Assembly: GCF_963931295.1 (NCBI RefSeq)
Contig: NZ_OZ007001.1
Location: forward strand, 310,001-374,000
Direction: 5' to 3'
Length of the DNA: 64,000 nt
DNA from: an uncultured Mailhella sp.
GTDB lineage: Bacteria > Desulfobacterota > Desulfovibrionia > Desulfovibrionales > Desulfovibrionaceae
Shown here: piece after piece, positions 24,897-34,827 of the stretch
How positions within the stretch are numbered: position 1 is the stretch's first letter
Layout of the letters: each line of letters opens with the position of its first letter
The notes under the pieces: generated by a model
Databases searched by the model: none
Seen by the model: the letters and a program-made list of their open reading frames with translations, nothing else
Told to the model about the DNA's origin: nothing
Translations under genes and position numbers: made by a program

Positions 24897-26900
24897 CTAC
24901 TGTCGTTCGAGGACGAGCATGGTGAGCGGGGGGAGGTAGAGGGTAATGTCCTGCAGGTCGATGCCGGTAGAGGCGTCGCTGAAGTGTTCGGTGGGGGGCT
25001 TATGGGGGACGAGGTTGCCGCAGCCGCCGAAGCGGGGTTCATCGGAGGACATGAGTTCGACGTACTTGCCAGGTTCCACGCGGAAGCGGAAGTCCGGTTC
25101 CGGGCGGGTTTCGTGGAAGTTGAAGGCGAAGAGCAGTTTGCCGCGCGAGAAGGCGAGCAGGCGCTTGTCTTCATGGATGAAGCGAAATTCCGGGCCCTTT
25201 GCGAAGTCGCGGCGATGCTTGTCCACAATTTCCTTCATCTGCGCCTTGTCCCAGCGGGCGAGGGCCGCGTAGAACGACACCTGATCTTCGGCGAGCTGCC
25301 ACTGACGGTGAGCGTGTTCCTGATCATCGAGCCACTCGGGGTGGCCGAATTCCGCACCCATGAAGTTCAGGTAGCCCGCGTCGGCGGACATGAGGGTGAT
25401 GCCGCGCATGAGCCTGTAGAGAGCCACGCCGCGGGTTTCGTTCCATGTGGCGTTGAAGGGACTCATGCGGGTGTACATGGCATCGCCCACAAGACGCCAG
25501 ATCATGGCGTCGTCGCCGTTGATGCACTGATCGTGACATTCCACGTAACTGATCGTTCGGTCGTAGGGGCGGTGATTGGTCATTTCATACCACAGCCTGC
25601 CCATCGCCGAAGGCGTTTTCACGTACTTGCCCCAGAAGTCCGGCAGGCCCATGGCAAAGCGGTAGTCGAAGCCGAGTCCGCCCTGATCCGGCGAACAGGT
25701 GAGTCCGGGCATGCCGCTGAACTCTTCCGCAATGGTCACGGCGGAAGGATTCAGCTTGTGAACCAGCTCGTTGGCAAGGCACAGGTACAGCTCGCCCGCC
25801 GCGTTGGTGCGCCTTTTGCCGTCCGGCCCGTAAAAGCAGCGCCCCACATGCTCAAAACTGTCGCCGATGCCGTGATCGGTGTAGAGCATGTTGCCTACCG
25901 CGTCGAACCTGAATCCGTCCACATGAAACTCTTCCATCCAGTAACGGCAGTTCGACAGCAGAAAACGCCGCGTCATGTCCTTGCTGAAGTCAAACGACGG
26001 CGTGCCCCACTGATTGGAGCGCTCATCGAAGAAATACGAACTGGTGTCGTAGCGGGCAATGCCCTGCTCCGTATTGGCGCAGGCGTGCGCGTGCGTGATG
26101 TCCAGAATGACAGAAAGCCCCAGATGATGCGCCTCATCCACCAGACGGCAGAACCCGTCCGGCGTGCCGTAGCGCGACGACGGCGCAAAATAACTGCTTA
26201 CCTGATACCCGAAGGACTTGTACAGCGGATGCTCGGGAACCCCCATGAGCTGCACCGCCGTGTAGCCGTCGGACTTGATGCGCGGCAGCATGTCGCGGAT
26301 AAAGTCGTCGTAACTGCCCACCGAGCCCGGCGTGTGCTTGCGCGCATCCTGCGACATGCCGATGTGCGCTTCGTAAATGCGCGGAAACTTCGGACGCACC
26401 GGCCTGTCGTAGCGGAACAGATACGGCGTCTGCGGATCCCATACCCGCGCGCACCACATGTCGGGATTGTCCTTCTGCTGCTCCACCCAGCAGGCGAACG
26501 CCGGAACCCTGCGCACTACCCCGCTCTCGCCCGTGCCCTCCACGTGCAACTCATAGTAGTCGCCGTGAAAAAGCGCGTCCTTCGGCAGATACATGCGCCA
26601 TAAGCCGCCGCCAACGTTCACCAGCTCGTATTCCGGACGCCGCTCAAAATTCGTGCGGCTCGTCGCCAGCCATACCCGCGTCGCCTGCGGCATGTACTCC
26701 GCTACACGCCAGCAGTCCCGCCCCTCGGGATCCAAACCGCGATGCAATCCCAGCCGCTGATGTAAATCCGCATACAGCTTCAGCGATCCATGCCCCCGTC
26801 GAAGACGGGCCATCTCTTCCTGAAAACGCTGCGTCCTCTCCTTCAAAAAGGAGCGATATCCCGAAAGCTCATTGTCAGTCAAAGGATTCAAAGGCGACAT
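24897..26900 (-). CDS. GH13 alpha-amylase-family enzyme, 1,4-alpha-glucan branching type
   Basis: 667 aa. An N-terminal CBM48-like region (about 60-170) precedes the (beta/alpha)8 barrel. GH13 motifs: DITHAHA (region I), GFRFDAVGNM with the catalytic Asp (II), TIAEEFSGMPG with the catalytic Glu (III) and VECHDQ (IV; usually SHD in branching enzymes). The GFRFDAVGNMLY, FMGAEFGHPEW and PYDRTISYVECHDQ stretches are those of the eukaryote/bacteroidete-like glucan branching enzymes rather than E. coli GlgB, which is longer at the N-terminus. It would build branches in glycogen. No other glycogen genes adjoin it. Confidence 0.9.
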   Translation of the reverse strand: MSPLNPLTDNELSGYRSFLKERTQRFQEEMARLRRGHGSLKLYADLHQRLGLHRGLDPEGRDCWRVAEYMPQATRVWLATSRTNFERRPEYELVNVGGGLWRMYLPKDALFHGDYYELHVEGTGESGVVRRVPAFACWVEQQKDNPDMWCARVWDPQTPYLFRYDRPVRPKFPRIYEAHIGMSQDARKHTPGSVGSYDDFIRDMLPRIKSDGYTAVQLMGVPEHPLYKSFGYQVSSYFAPSSRYGTPDGFCRLVDEAHHLGLSVILDITHAHACANTEQGIARYDTSSYFFDERSNQWGTPSFDFSKDMTRRFLLSNCRYWMEEFHVDGFRFDAVGNMLYTDHGIGDSFEHVGRCFYGPDGKRRTNAAGELYLCLANELVHKLNPSAVTIAEEFSGMPGLTCSPDQGGLGFDYRFAMGLPDFWGKYVKTPSAMGRLWYEMTNHRPYDRTISYVECHDQCINGDDAMIWRLVGDAMYTRMSPFNATWNETRGVALYRLMRGITLMSADAGYLNFMGAEFGHPEWLDDQEHAHRQWQLAEDQVSFYAALARWDKAQMKEIVDKHRRDFAKGPEFRFIHEDKRLLAFSRGKLLFAFNFHETRPEPDFRFRVEPGKYVELMSSDEPRFGGCGNLVPHKPPTEHFSDASTGIDLQDITLYLPPLTMLVLERQ

Positions 26901-26934
26901 TCCTTACCCCCAAAAGCTCCATTATACCGTTCCA

Positions 26935-28125
26935 CTCCCCTCCACCATAACGGATTCCCCCCTTAAAAGAAAGGGTGAAGGGAAGGAGGGGGAGAGAGAA
27001 GAGAGATGCGGGGGAAAGGGGACACCCTTTTGAAAAAGGGTTGTCCCCTTTCCCCCGCACCCCCTTTCCCCTTCCTGAAACTTTTAATTTTGGGGGATGA
27101 ACAAGGGGGGAATGGCAACATATCGCCACATGTGCAGAACAACGCGATTTCCCAAAGCTCCACCGAAACCTGTTCAGATTCATAAATCCCAAGTATGAAG
27201 AACCAATAAAAGGCTCTGGAAATCGCTTCCTTTGACACGACTGCCCGGCGCAGGCCGGACAGGAGTCGGCCACCGCAGGTGGGCGCAGCAGCGCACACCT
27301 GCACTGCGTCCGCAGACCGAACAGCGCCTGCCAAGCCCCCCGGCGTCCGCAGTCTCCTGCTGCACTCCTCAAGTCGCCCGCGTTCCCCCGATCGCTGAGA
27401 GGCAGCCTTCCGGCTTTTCCTCCCCCTTCGCCCTTCTTTCTGTCCATAATCTTCCCGTTCACCCCGCCCCGCCGAACCGGCGAAGCCGGGAGGCAGAACC
27501 AGGGGGGCGCGGGGGGAATTATTTCTGACCTTGCAGTGTCCCGAAGAACTCGCAGGCAGTTTGCACAAGACACACTGTACGGCCTGCGGAACTTGCACGA
27601 CGGCGGCTGCGCTTAACGCCGGAAGTGAATTCCGGCTGCGCGCCTGCCGTCGGCCGGGCTCCTGACGTCACCCGGGGCCCCAGTGCGTTGAAAAACGGCC
27701 TTCCTACTGCCCCCCTTCGCCCACAGCTTCGGGCATAATCTTCCCGTTCACCCTGTCCTGCCGAACCGGCGAAGCCGGGAGGCAGAAACAGGGGGGCGCG
27801 GGGGGAATTATTTCTGACCTTGCAGTGTCCCGAAGAACTCGCAAACAGTTTGCACAAGACACACTGTACGGCCTGCGGAACTTGCACGACGGCGGCTGCG
27901 CTTAACGCCGGAAGTGAATTCCGGCTACGCGCCTGCCGTCGGCCGGGCTCCTGACGTCGCCCGGGGCCCCCGAGCGTTGAAAAACGGCCTTCCGGCGGCA
28001 CTCCCCCCTTCGCCCACAGCTTCGGGCATAATCTTCCCGTTCACCCTGTCCTGCCGAACCGGCGAAGCCGGGAGGCAGAAACAGGGGGGCGCGGGGGGAA
28101 TTATTTCCCCCGCATGCCTTTTCTG
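26935..28125 (+). repeat. Repeat block: E hairpin, B, and two tandem A+C units
   Basis: Module E (27008-27058) is a hairpin of about 24 bp ending in a CCCTTTTGAAAAAGGG top. Module B (about 27239-27355) has an exchanged inner stem, GCGC/GCGC with AGCA loop. Two units about 294 bp apart follow, with A copies at 27598-27681 and 27887-27970; the last C is complete and stops just before the stop codon of the next minus-strand gene (28129). No gene in this 1.2-kb stretch. Confidence 0.85.
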
Positions 28126-28128
28126 CCT

Positions 28129-30945
28129 TTACTTCTCTTCGGCTTTGGCAGCGGCGGCCTCTTCGGCGACGTATTGGACGGCGAGGCGGGCGGCGAGGGC
28201 GAGCTGGTCGTCGCGGGGCATGGATTCGTCGTCGAGTTTGGCGGCGAGCACGTCGTTCAGAATACGGCCTATCATGGGTCCGGGCTGGATGCCCATGCGT
28301 TTGAGGTCGTCGCCGTTGATATCGGGCTTCATCTGTCGGCCCATGTAGATGTAGCGGGTCAGTTTTTCATGCTGTTCAGGATTGTTTTCCTGGGCGAGGA
28401 GGTAGAGCAGGGTTTCGAGGGGGGCGCGGCCGAGCATGCGGTGCAGATCGCTGATGGGGCCCTTTTTCTTTTCCCACTGGGTCATGCCTGCGCGGGCGGC
28501 CATGATGGCCGAGCGCACCTGCATGGTCTGTCGTTTTCTCTTGTCGGAGAACTGGAGTCTGGCGAGCAGGGATTCCACTTCCGGGGCGGGGGCGCGGCGG
28601 CAGAGCGCAATGACCATGAGCATGAGCAGGTCGGGTTCTTCGGGCAGGTACATGCGCATGTACCATTCGAGCACGCGGCGCACGCGGTCGGCCATGTCGC
28701 GTTTTTCGTCGTTCATGGCGAGCAGCGGATGCACTTCGGCAAGCAGGCCGAGTTCGTCCATGCGGCGGAATCCGAGATAGGGATTGCGTTCCTCCATCAT
28801 GAGTTCGAGTTCATGGCAGATGCGCGAGCCCGACAGGTGATGAATGAGGTGCAGATCGTCTATGGCGTTGCGCATGAAGCGTTCGCACTGGGCGCCCATG
28901 CGGAATCCGTAGCGCTGCTCGAAGCGCACGGCCCGGAACATGCGCGTGGGGTCTTCCACGAAGCTCAGGGCGTGCAGGGTGCGGATGCGCTTGTTGCGGA
29001 TGTCTTCCTGACCGTCGAAGAAGTCCACGAGCTGACCGAACACCTGCGGATTGAGGCGCACCGCCATGGCGTTGATGGAAAAGTCGCGGCGATAGAGGTC
29101 CATCTTGATGGAGCCGCGTTCCACCTGCGGCAGGGCTCCGGGTTCGGAATAGAATTCGAGGCGCGCGGTGGCGATGTCCACCTTGATTTCCGTGGTGTCG
29201 GCAAGGTGCGTGCGGCGATGCCTCTCCACGTCGGCGCAGAGGCTTTCGGCGGGAAACACGAGCATGGCGGTCATGAATTCGCGGTGCTCGCGCACGCGGC
29301 CCTTGAGCCGTATGGCCAGATTGTGCGCAAAGGCCATGGCGTCTCCCTCGATGACGAGGTCGATGTCGATATCCGGCCACTTGAGGCCTTTGCCGTCCAT
29401 GACGAGATCGCGCACGAAGCCGCCCACCACGTACACCGACGCGCCGACGTCGTGTCCGATTTCGCCGGCCATGCGCAGAAAGTCGAGACAGGGAGCCGAA
29501 AGGCGCTTGCGCATCACGGAAACGAGATTGCGTTCCTTGCGGGCCTTGCGGCTCACCGGCGGAATGTGCGCGCCGTTTTCGCCCATGAACAGGCGGATGA
29601 TGTCGGTTCGGGTGACCACGCCCACCACGGAGCGCGTGAGAAGTTCGGCTTCGCGATCTTCGTCGTCGAGGCCCTGCGGATCGGGGCCGTCCACCACGGG
29701 AATGAGCCGCTGCTGACCGCCCACCATGATGTCCACGAGTTCCTGAATGCCGGCGCTCTGCGGCACCACGTTGAAGGAACGCTGCATGTACATGCCCACC
29801 GCGATGTTCGCAAGCCCGTGACCGCAGGCCTTGGCGGCGGTTTCCTGCGAGAGAATGCCTATGCAGCGCTGCGTGCCGTCGGCAAAAATGGGCACGGCCT
29901 TGAGTCCGTAGCGTATCATGAGCGACTGCGCCTCGCCGATGGTGAGCCTCTCCGATGCGCCGAGGGCGGGGCTTGTCATGAGCTTGCCTGCGTTTTCGTC
30001 GGCGTTCACGATGAGCGAAGCCTGCATTTTGAGAAAGTCGCGCACCTGGGGGAGCGTCATGTCCTTCACGGAGGCGGAAGCGGCATAGTAGTGTCCGCCG
30101 CCGCCGAGCCTGCGGCAGATTTCTCCCACGTCCACGAGGGGGGTGCGGCTGCGACCCACGACCTGCACCTTGTCTTCCATGGACGCAATGGCAAAGAGCA
30201 CCGAGCAGTCTTCGATTTCCATGATGCGGGGAGCGAGGGTGGCGAAGTCGTCGAGAAAGGTTTCGCTCTGCATGGACGATATGGCCATGACCACCCCGCC
30301 GCCGATGTCGCGCGCCTGGGTGTTTTCAAGCATGGCCGACAGGGCCTTGAGCTGTTCGCGGCCCATCACGCGCGTGATGAGACGGCTCACCACGGCGAGA
30401 TCCGCGCCCCGCGAAAGCAGCCATGCGGCGGCCTCAAAGTCGCGCGGGGTGGTGGAACTGTACACGAAGGACCCCGTGTCGCCGTAGATGCCGCCCGCAA
30501 GCGAGGTGGCGATTTCGCAGGTCAGATTGATGTTGCGGCGGCGGATTTCTTCCACCAGAAACGTGCTCACCGCGCCGACGGCGTCATCCATCATGAGGGC
30601 GGCGGGGAGGCGGTCGTCGCCCTCGTCGTCGCTCAGGGGATGATGATCCCACACGTGGATTTCCAGATCCTTGCGTTCGAGGAGCTTTTTCACCTGGGGC
30701 AGACGGCTGGCGAGATGCGTATCCACCACGACGAGGCGCTTCACCTGCGTGATGTCGAGTTCGCGCTGACTCACGCACGGATACAGCGGTTCGACCACTT
30801 CGTCGTAAAATTCCTGCACCTGCCTCTCCTGACTGCCGGGGAAAAGGAGCACGGCGTCGGGATAGAGCGCGAGCGCGCCGACCAGCGCGGCAAGGGCGTC
30901 GTTGTCGGCGTTGGCGTGGCAGGTGACGACGGTATCAACGTTCAT
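28129..30945 (-). CDS. CCA-adding/poly(A) polymerase-type nucleotidyltransferase fused to DHH and CBS domains
   Basis: 938 aa from ATG 30945 (AAGGA 8 nt upstream), overlapping the end of the recombinase gene. Domains in order: DHH phosphoesterase-like region (1-about 330; HANADND, WDHHPLSDDE); a CBS pair (about 340-470; TIGEAQSLMIRYGL, GVVTRTDIIRLF); then the class II nucleotidyltransferase head (about 480-630; GGFVRDL and DIDIDLVIEG catalytic acids; RDFSINAMAV) and RNA-binding neck (VEDPTRMFRAVRFEQRYGF). This fusion is known from Desulfovibrio, Geobacter and cyanobacteria and adds CCA or A to tRNA 3' ends, with the DHH and CBS part of unknown role. tRNA-linked, cytoplasmic. Confidence 0.93.
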   Translation of the reverse strand: MNVDTVVTCHANADNDALAALVGALALYPDAVLLFPGSQERQVQEFYDEVVEPLYPCVSQRELDITQVKRLVVVDTHLASRLPQVKKLLERKDLEIHVWDHHPLSDDEGDDRLPAALMMDDAVGAVSTFLVEEIRRRNINLTCEIATSLAGGIYGDTGSFVYSSTTPRDFEAAAWLLSRGADLAVVSRLITRVMGREQLKALSAMLENTQARDIGGGVVMAISSMQSETFLDDFATLAPRIMEIEDCSVLFAIASMEDKVQVVGRSRTPLVDVGEICRRLGGGGHYYAASASVKDMTLPQVRDFLKMQASLIVNADENAGKLMTSPALGASERLTIGEAQSLMIRYGLKAVPIFADGTQRCIGILSQETAAKACGHGLANIAVGMYMQRSFNVVPQSAGIQELVDIMVGGQQRLIPVVDGPDPQGLDDEDREAELLTRSVVGVVTRTDIIRLFMGENGAHIPPVSRKARKERNLVSVMRKRLSAPCLDFLRMAGEIGHDVGASVYVVGGFVRDLVMDGKGLKWPDIDIDLVIEGDAMAFAHNLAIRLKGRVREHREFMTAMLVFPAESLCADVERHRRTHLADTTEIKVDIATARLEFYSEPGALPQVERGSIKMDLYRRDFSINAMAVRLNPQVFGQLVDFFDGQEDIRNKRIRTLHALSFVEDPTRMFRAVRFEQRYGFRMGAQCERFMRNAIDDLHLIHHLSGSRICHELELMMEERNPYLGFRRMDELGLLAEVHPLLAMNDEKRDMADRVRRVLEWYMRMYLPEEPDLLMLMVIALCRRAPAPEVESLLARLQFSDKRKRQTMQVRSAIMAARAGMTQWEKKKGPISDLHRMLGRAPLETLLYLLAQENNPEQHEKLTRYIYMGRQMKPDINGDDLKRMGIQPGPMIGRILNDVLAAKLDDESMPRDDQLALAARLAVQYVAEEAAAAKAEEK

Positions 30946-32533
30946 GGGAATCATCCTTTGAGTTTTCCTCGCTGGGGAGGGATGCGTCGCGCGGGACGGA
31001 AGCATGGTAAGCGGCGGGGGACGGAGCGGAATCCGACGCCGCAGCGATGAAGGAGGAAGCGGCAGAAGAATCTGCGCCTGCAAAAGATGCCGCGGAAGAC
31101 GCGGCGGGGGATGCGCCGGAGGCCAGGTCGGGAGAGGTTACCCCCACGGCAGAAACATCAGAGTCGGCAATTCCGGCTTCGGAAGAGGCCGCCCGGCCTT
31201 TCGCAAAGGTTGCGCCGGAAATCGACGACCGCGCCCCGGCGGAAGAGGCCGAATCGGGAACGGCGCCCGCGTCTGAGGAAGAGCAGGAGCCCGTGAACAC
31301 GGCATCCGCGCCGTCGGCAGAAAGTTCGGCAGTCCCCGCCATCTCGGCAGCGCCGGAAGAATCTGCATCCGCGGAAGCGCTCCCCTCCCCGTCTTCGCCG
31401 GGATCCGCGCCTGCGGCATGATACGCGTTGCGCGGATGACAGCGGCGGTACACGTCTTCCAGAAGATCGGACCGCACGTGCGTGTAAAGTTCCGTGGCCG
31501 CCAGATCGCTGTGACCGAGCAGCATCTGCACGGTGCGAAGATCGGCCCCGCCTTCCAGAAGATGCGTGGCAAACGTGTGCCGCATGGTGTGCGGCGAAAT
31601 GTCGCGCCCGATGCGGGCTTCCAGGGCGTAGCGGCGGATGAGCTTCCATACCGCCTGCCGCGTGAGCCCCATGCCCGACCGGTTCAGAAACACCACGCTT
31701 TCCTGGGGCATGAACTCCGGGCGCACCGAACGCAGATAGTCGTCCATTACCGCCACGGCCCGCGCGTGCATCGGCACCAGACGCTCCTTGCGCCCCTTGC
31801 CGAATACCCGCACCACGCCGCTTTGCAGATCAATGTCCAAGGGTCGCAGATGCACGAGTTCCGACACCCGCAGCCCCGACGCGTACATGAGTTCAAGCAT
31901 GGCGTGATCGCGCCGCCCGAGCTTGGTGCGCGTGTCCGGCGAGTCAATGAGCGCCAGCACTTCCTGACGCGTCAGCACGTTGGGCAAAACACGCGGCAGC
32001 TTGGGCCCGTCCAGCAGCTCGGCGGGATTGCCTTCCATGAGCCCCAGATCCACGCACCAGCCGAGAAAGCCCCGCAGGCACGAAAGCCGCCGCGCCAGCG
32101 TGCGCTTGCCGTCGCCCCGACGCCGCAGCCATACCACAAAAAGCAGAAGCTGCTCGTCGTCCAGACGCGAAAGCGCCTGCTTCGCCGTGCAGTCGCCAAG
32201 CCCGCTCTCCTCCAGAAACGACGACAGCGAGGCAATGTCCTGCCGATACGAATCCACCGTCATCGGCGAAAGCCCCCGCACCGCAAGAAGCTCGTCCAGC
32301 CAGCGCTCCCCCAGCGCCCTCAGACTGTCCGACGGAGCCCGCCGTGCCGCAGAAAGCGCCGTAGGCTTCTTCTCCTTCTCCTGCGAAACGCCGTCCGGCG
32401 CGTCAATCACCGCCTGCGCCTCCAGCAGCGCAGACCCTTCCGCCGCCGAATCAGCGCGTACCTTGCGCGGCCGCCCCCTGCCGCGCTTCACCGCCGCAGG
32501 CCACGGCTCCAGTCCCGCCTTCTCTGCCGACAT
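30935..32533 (-). CDS. Tyrosine recombinase, Xer-like, with AT-hook-like head and long low-complexity tail
   Basis: 532 aa, far longer than XerC/XerD (about 300). Residues about 70-370 are a complete Xer recombinase: SAM-like N-terminal domain (LAVRGLSPMTVDSYRQDI) and the catalytic set R (ASGLRVSELVHL), K (GKGRKERLVP), HxxR (SPHTMRHTFATHLL), H (LLGHSDLAATELY) and Tyr (YTHV). Residues 14-24, AAVKRGRGRPRKV, contain an AT-hook core (RGRP). The last 140 residues are Ala/Ser/Gly/Asp-rich and look disordered. ATG at 32533 follows GGAGGAAGAG. Its end overlaps the next gene by 11 bp, suggesting coupled expression. Likely a chromosome-dimer or element recombinase. Confidence 0.88.
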   Translation of the reverse strand: MSAEKAGLEPWPAAVKRGRGRPRKVRADSAAEGSALLEAQAVIDAPDGVSQEKEKKPTALSAARRAPSDSLRALGERWLDELLAVRGLSPMTVDSYRQDIASLSSFLEESGLGDCTAKQALSRLDDEQLLLFVVWLRRRGDGKRTLARRLSCLRGFLGWCVDLGLMEGNPAELLDGPKLPRVLPNVLTRQEVLALIDSPDTRTKLGRRDHAMLELMYASGLRVSELVHLRPLDIDLQSGVVRVFGKGRKERLVPMHARAVAVMDDYLRSVRPEFMPQESVVFLNRSGMGLTRQAVWKLIRRYALEARIGRDISPHTMRHTFATHLLEGGADLRTVQMLLGHSDLAATELYTHVRSDLLEDVYRRCHPRNAYHAAGADPGEDGEGSASADADSSGAAEMAGTAELSADGADAVFTGSCSSSDAGAVPDSASSAGARSSISGATFAKGRAASSEAGIADSDVSAVGVTSPDLASGASPAASSAASFAGADSSAASSFIAAASDSAPSPAAYHASVPRDASLPSEENSKDDSHER

Positions 32534-32589
32534 CTCTTCCTCCTGAAATTCAACCAGAGATTAACTGCCCCGCCCCGCAGCGTCAATTC

Positions 32590-32725
32590 CCCCCGGGAGG
32601 AGAGAGGAAGGGGGACAGACAAGAGCCTTCGGGGCGCTGCCCCGAACCCCGCCGGGGGAAATAATTCCCCCGACAAGTCGGGACAAGCCCCCGGGCCCCC
32701 TGTTTCCGCCTCCGGCTTCGCCGTT
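32590..32725 (+). repeat. Modules D and C upstream of the recombinase gene
   Basis: Module D with outer pairs TTC/GAA (TTCGGGGCGCTGCCCCGAA near 32629) and module C (near 32655) followed by a CGACAAGTCGGGACAAGCCC variant. This is the one D/C pair with no plus-strand gene directly upstream. Confidence 0.75.
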
Positions 32726-33717
32726 CGGCGGCTCAGGCTTGCGGGAATGACGGAGGGAACCTCGAAAGGGAACGCAAAGACGACAGAATGCGGGGGAGAC
32801 AAAAACGGATGAAAGAGTCGTAAATCAAAGACAGGAACTCCGAAGTCCTCGCGAAAAGACGAGGCAGGGAAACGGATGTCCGCCGCGAAAACAAAACGCC
32901 GGACGACAAAAGGACGGAAGGCAGCGAGCGGAAAAACGACGAAACAATAATAGATCAACAAACAGACGTCGACGCAGTGACAGACGCTGCCGGAATGCGA
33001 ACGTCGAACGAAAAAAATCGACGCCCTTCCGTCGTTCTTTCCCCCTTCTTCGAGCCGTTCGTCATTGTTTCGCCCATGCGCCGAACGCCGCGCCTTCTTC
33101 CGCCCCGGTCTCTCCTTCTCTCCAGACGATTCCCGGCCCGAAATTTTCTCTCGGCGAAGCCCTTTTTCCTTCCAAAGCCGACCGGCCCGCCGTCGCCGGT
33201 CCCGAAAGTTCGTCCTGTCTCCGCCAGAACGCCGCGCTTCCCGTCGGACGACCCTCCACCGCGCCCCTCTCCTTCCTCAGTAAATCGCCCCGGCGCGCCT
33301 TCTCCTCAGACCGAGCCACTTTTGCCGAATCCTCGTTCTTCGCCTGCCGCTTCGAGCTTCTGCCCCTGCCCCCTCGCCTCTTCATCCGAAATCTCGCCCC
33401 GAACCTCGCCTCCCCTGTTTCGCCTCCGGCACAACGCCCCAGTGTCCTCCCCTCCCCCTCAAAAAACTTCTCTTCTTTTGTCAATGTCTTGTGAAATTCA
33501 TATCAATTTTCCCCCACAAATGATAAAAACGACGCCCATCTCCCGCACGCGCCCCCTGCTTCCCACCCCCGGCAAACGGATTGCACGCCAGACTTTTCCA
33601 GGCATTCCGCTCCGCAGCAGCGCTCCCTCCCCCGCGCTCATCTTGTGATGAAAAAACCTTCCTCCTCGATTTGTTACCTTTCTCCCCTTGCCTTTACCCT
33701 TCCATAAAGGTATTGTG
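32726..33717. other. About 1 kb without a supported gene
   Basis: The largest open frames (32977-33648 plus, 33062-33484 minus) are Pro/Ser/Arg- or Gly/Glu-rich and lack start signals. The plus strand is strongly pyrimidine-rich from about 33000 to 33650. No repeat module seen. Confidence 0.5.
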
Positions 33718-34767
33718 ATGGCGCACAAATTTGTTCCCCGCCTTATGGCGAGACTCTGTACTTTCCGGGTGTGTGATTTGCCGAAGACGAAAAAATATCT
33801 GCCGATTCTGGGAAAGCTCCTCGTTCTTTTCATCTGTGCGCTGGCCTGCTGGCTTCTCTACGACAAGCTCAAGCGCTACAGCATGGAAGAAATCATAGAC
33901 AGCATTCTCCACATACAACATCGGCAACTTATTCTTGCCGTTGTGCTCGTCGTCATCAACTACGCCATTCTCGTGGGCTACGACTGGCTCGCCGTGCGGG
34001 CCATTCATCGGCGTCTGCCCTTTCCCCGCGTCTGCCTCGTATCCTTTGCCGGTTCGGCCGTCAGCTACAACCTCGGCGCGCTGCTCGGCGGCACCACCGT
34101 GCGGTATCGCCTCTACAGCGCCTGGGGCTTCCATCCCATCGACATCGTGCGCCTCGTGCTCATGCTCGCCGTCACCTTCTGGATCGGCGCGCTCGGTCTC
34201 GCAGGCGGCGTGCTCCTCTTCGCCAACGTGCACATTCCCCCGGAACTCGGCATCGAACCCGGTCACATCCGCCCCCTCGGCGCGGGTCTGCTTGCCCTGT
34301 GCATCCTTTATCTGCTCGTCTGCTGGTGGGCCAGAGGCCGAGCCGTGCGCATCTTCAAAAAAGAATTCGCCCTGCCCACCCTGCCCATCGCCCTCGCTCA
34401 GACCGCCGTCGCCTGCGCCGACCTGCTCGTCGCCGCCGCCTGCCTCTACGTGCTCCTGCCCGAGCACAGCACCCTCACCTTCGCCGACTTCCTCCCCAAC
34501 TACCTCCTCGCGCAGGTGGCCGTGGTGCTCACTCACGTTCCCGGCGGCGTGGGCGTGCTCGAACTCATCCTCATGCACATCATCCACGGCGTGAATCCCA
34601 AACGCCTCTTCGGAGCCATCCTCGTTTTCCGCGTGCTCTACTACCTCGTGCCTCTGCTCATCTCCCTCGTCATGCTGTTCTTCTATGAACTCCGCCTGCG
34701 CAGACGCACCCCCGAAGAAATCGCCGCCGACGAAAAGGCTACCGAAGAACTCCCCGAAAGCAAATAA
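33718..34767 (+). CDS. YbhN/LPG-synthase-transmembrane-family integral membrane protein
   Basis: 349 aa from ATG 33718, with AAAGG upstream; the frame opens at 33688 as TTG but the site fits the ATG. About seven hydrophobic segments. Family marks include YDWLAVRAIHRRLPF and the SFAGSAVSYNLGALLGGTTVRYR loop, then FRVLYYLVPLLISLVMLFFYE. The family is related to the flippase part of MprF and to YbhN; proposed roles are lipid transport or modification, with function not shown for most members. Inner membrane. Followed by a strong terminator. Confidence 0.85.
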   Translation: MAHKFVPRLMARLCTFRVCDLPKTKKYLPILGKLLVLFICALACWLLYDKLKRYSMEEIIDSILHIQHRQLILAVVLVVINYAILVGYDWLAVRAIHRRLPFPRVCLVSFAGSAVSYNLGALLGGTTVRYRLYSAWGFHPIDIVRLVLMLAVTFWIGALGLAGGVLLFANVHIPPELGIEPGHIRPLGAGLLALCILYLLVCWWARGRAVRIFKKEFALPTLPIALAQTAVACADLLVAAACLYVLLPEHSTLTFADFLPNYLLAQVAVVLTHVPGGVGVLELILMHIIHGVNPKRLFGAILVFRVLYYLVPLLISLVMLFFYELRLRRRTPEEIAADEKATEELPESK

Positions 34768-34788
34768 TCATTCCATCCCCGCTCTTCC

Positions 34789-34827
34789 AAAGTCCCCGCC
34801 TGCCCTGACGCATCCGGGGACTTTTTT
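34789..34827 (+). terminator. Intrinsic terminator
   Basis: AAGTCCCCG and CGGGGACTT flank a loop of about 14 nt and run directly into TTTTTT. Confidence 0.9.

Noticed and set aside
28114..31050. 978-aa plus-strand frame opposite the CCA fusion gene
   Set aside because: Shadow of the real minus-strand gene, with no recognisable domain and His/Ala-rich composition.
32977..33648. 223-aa plus-strand frame
   Set aside because: Pro/Ser/Arg-rich, no Shine-Dalgarno and no domain; the strand bias reflects pyrimidine-rich intergenic DNA.
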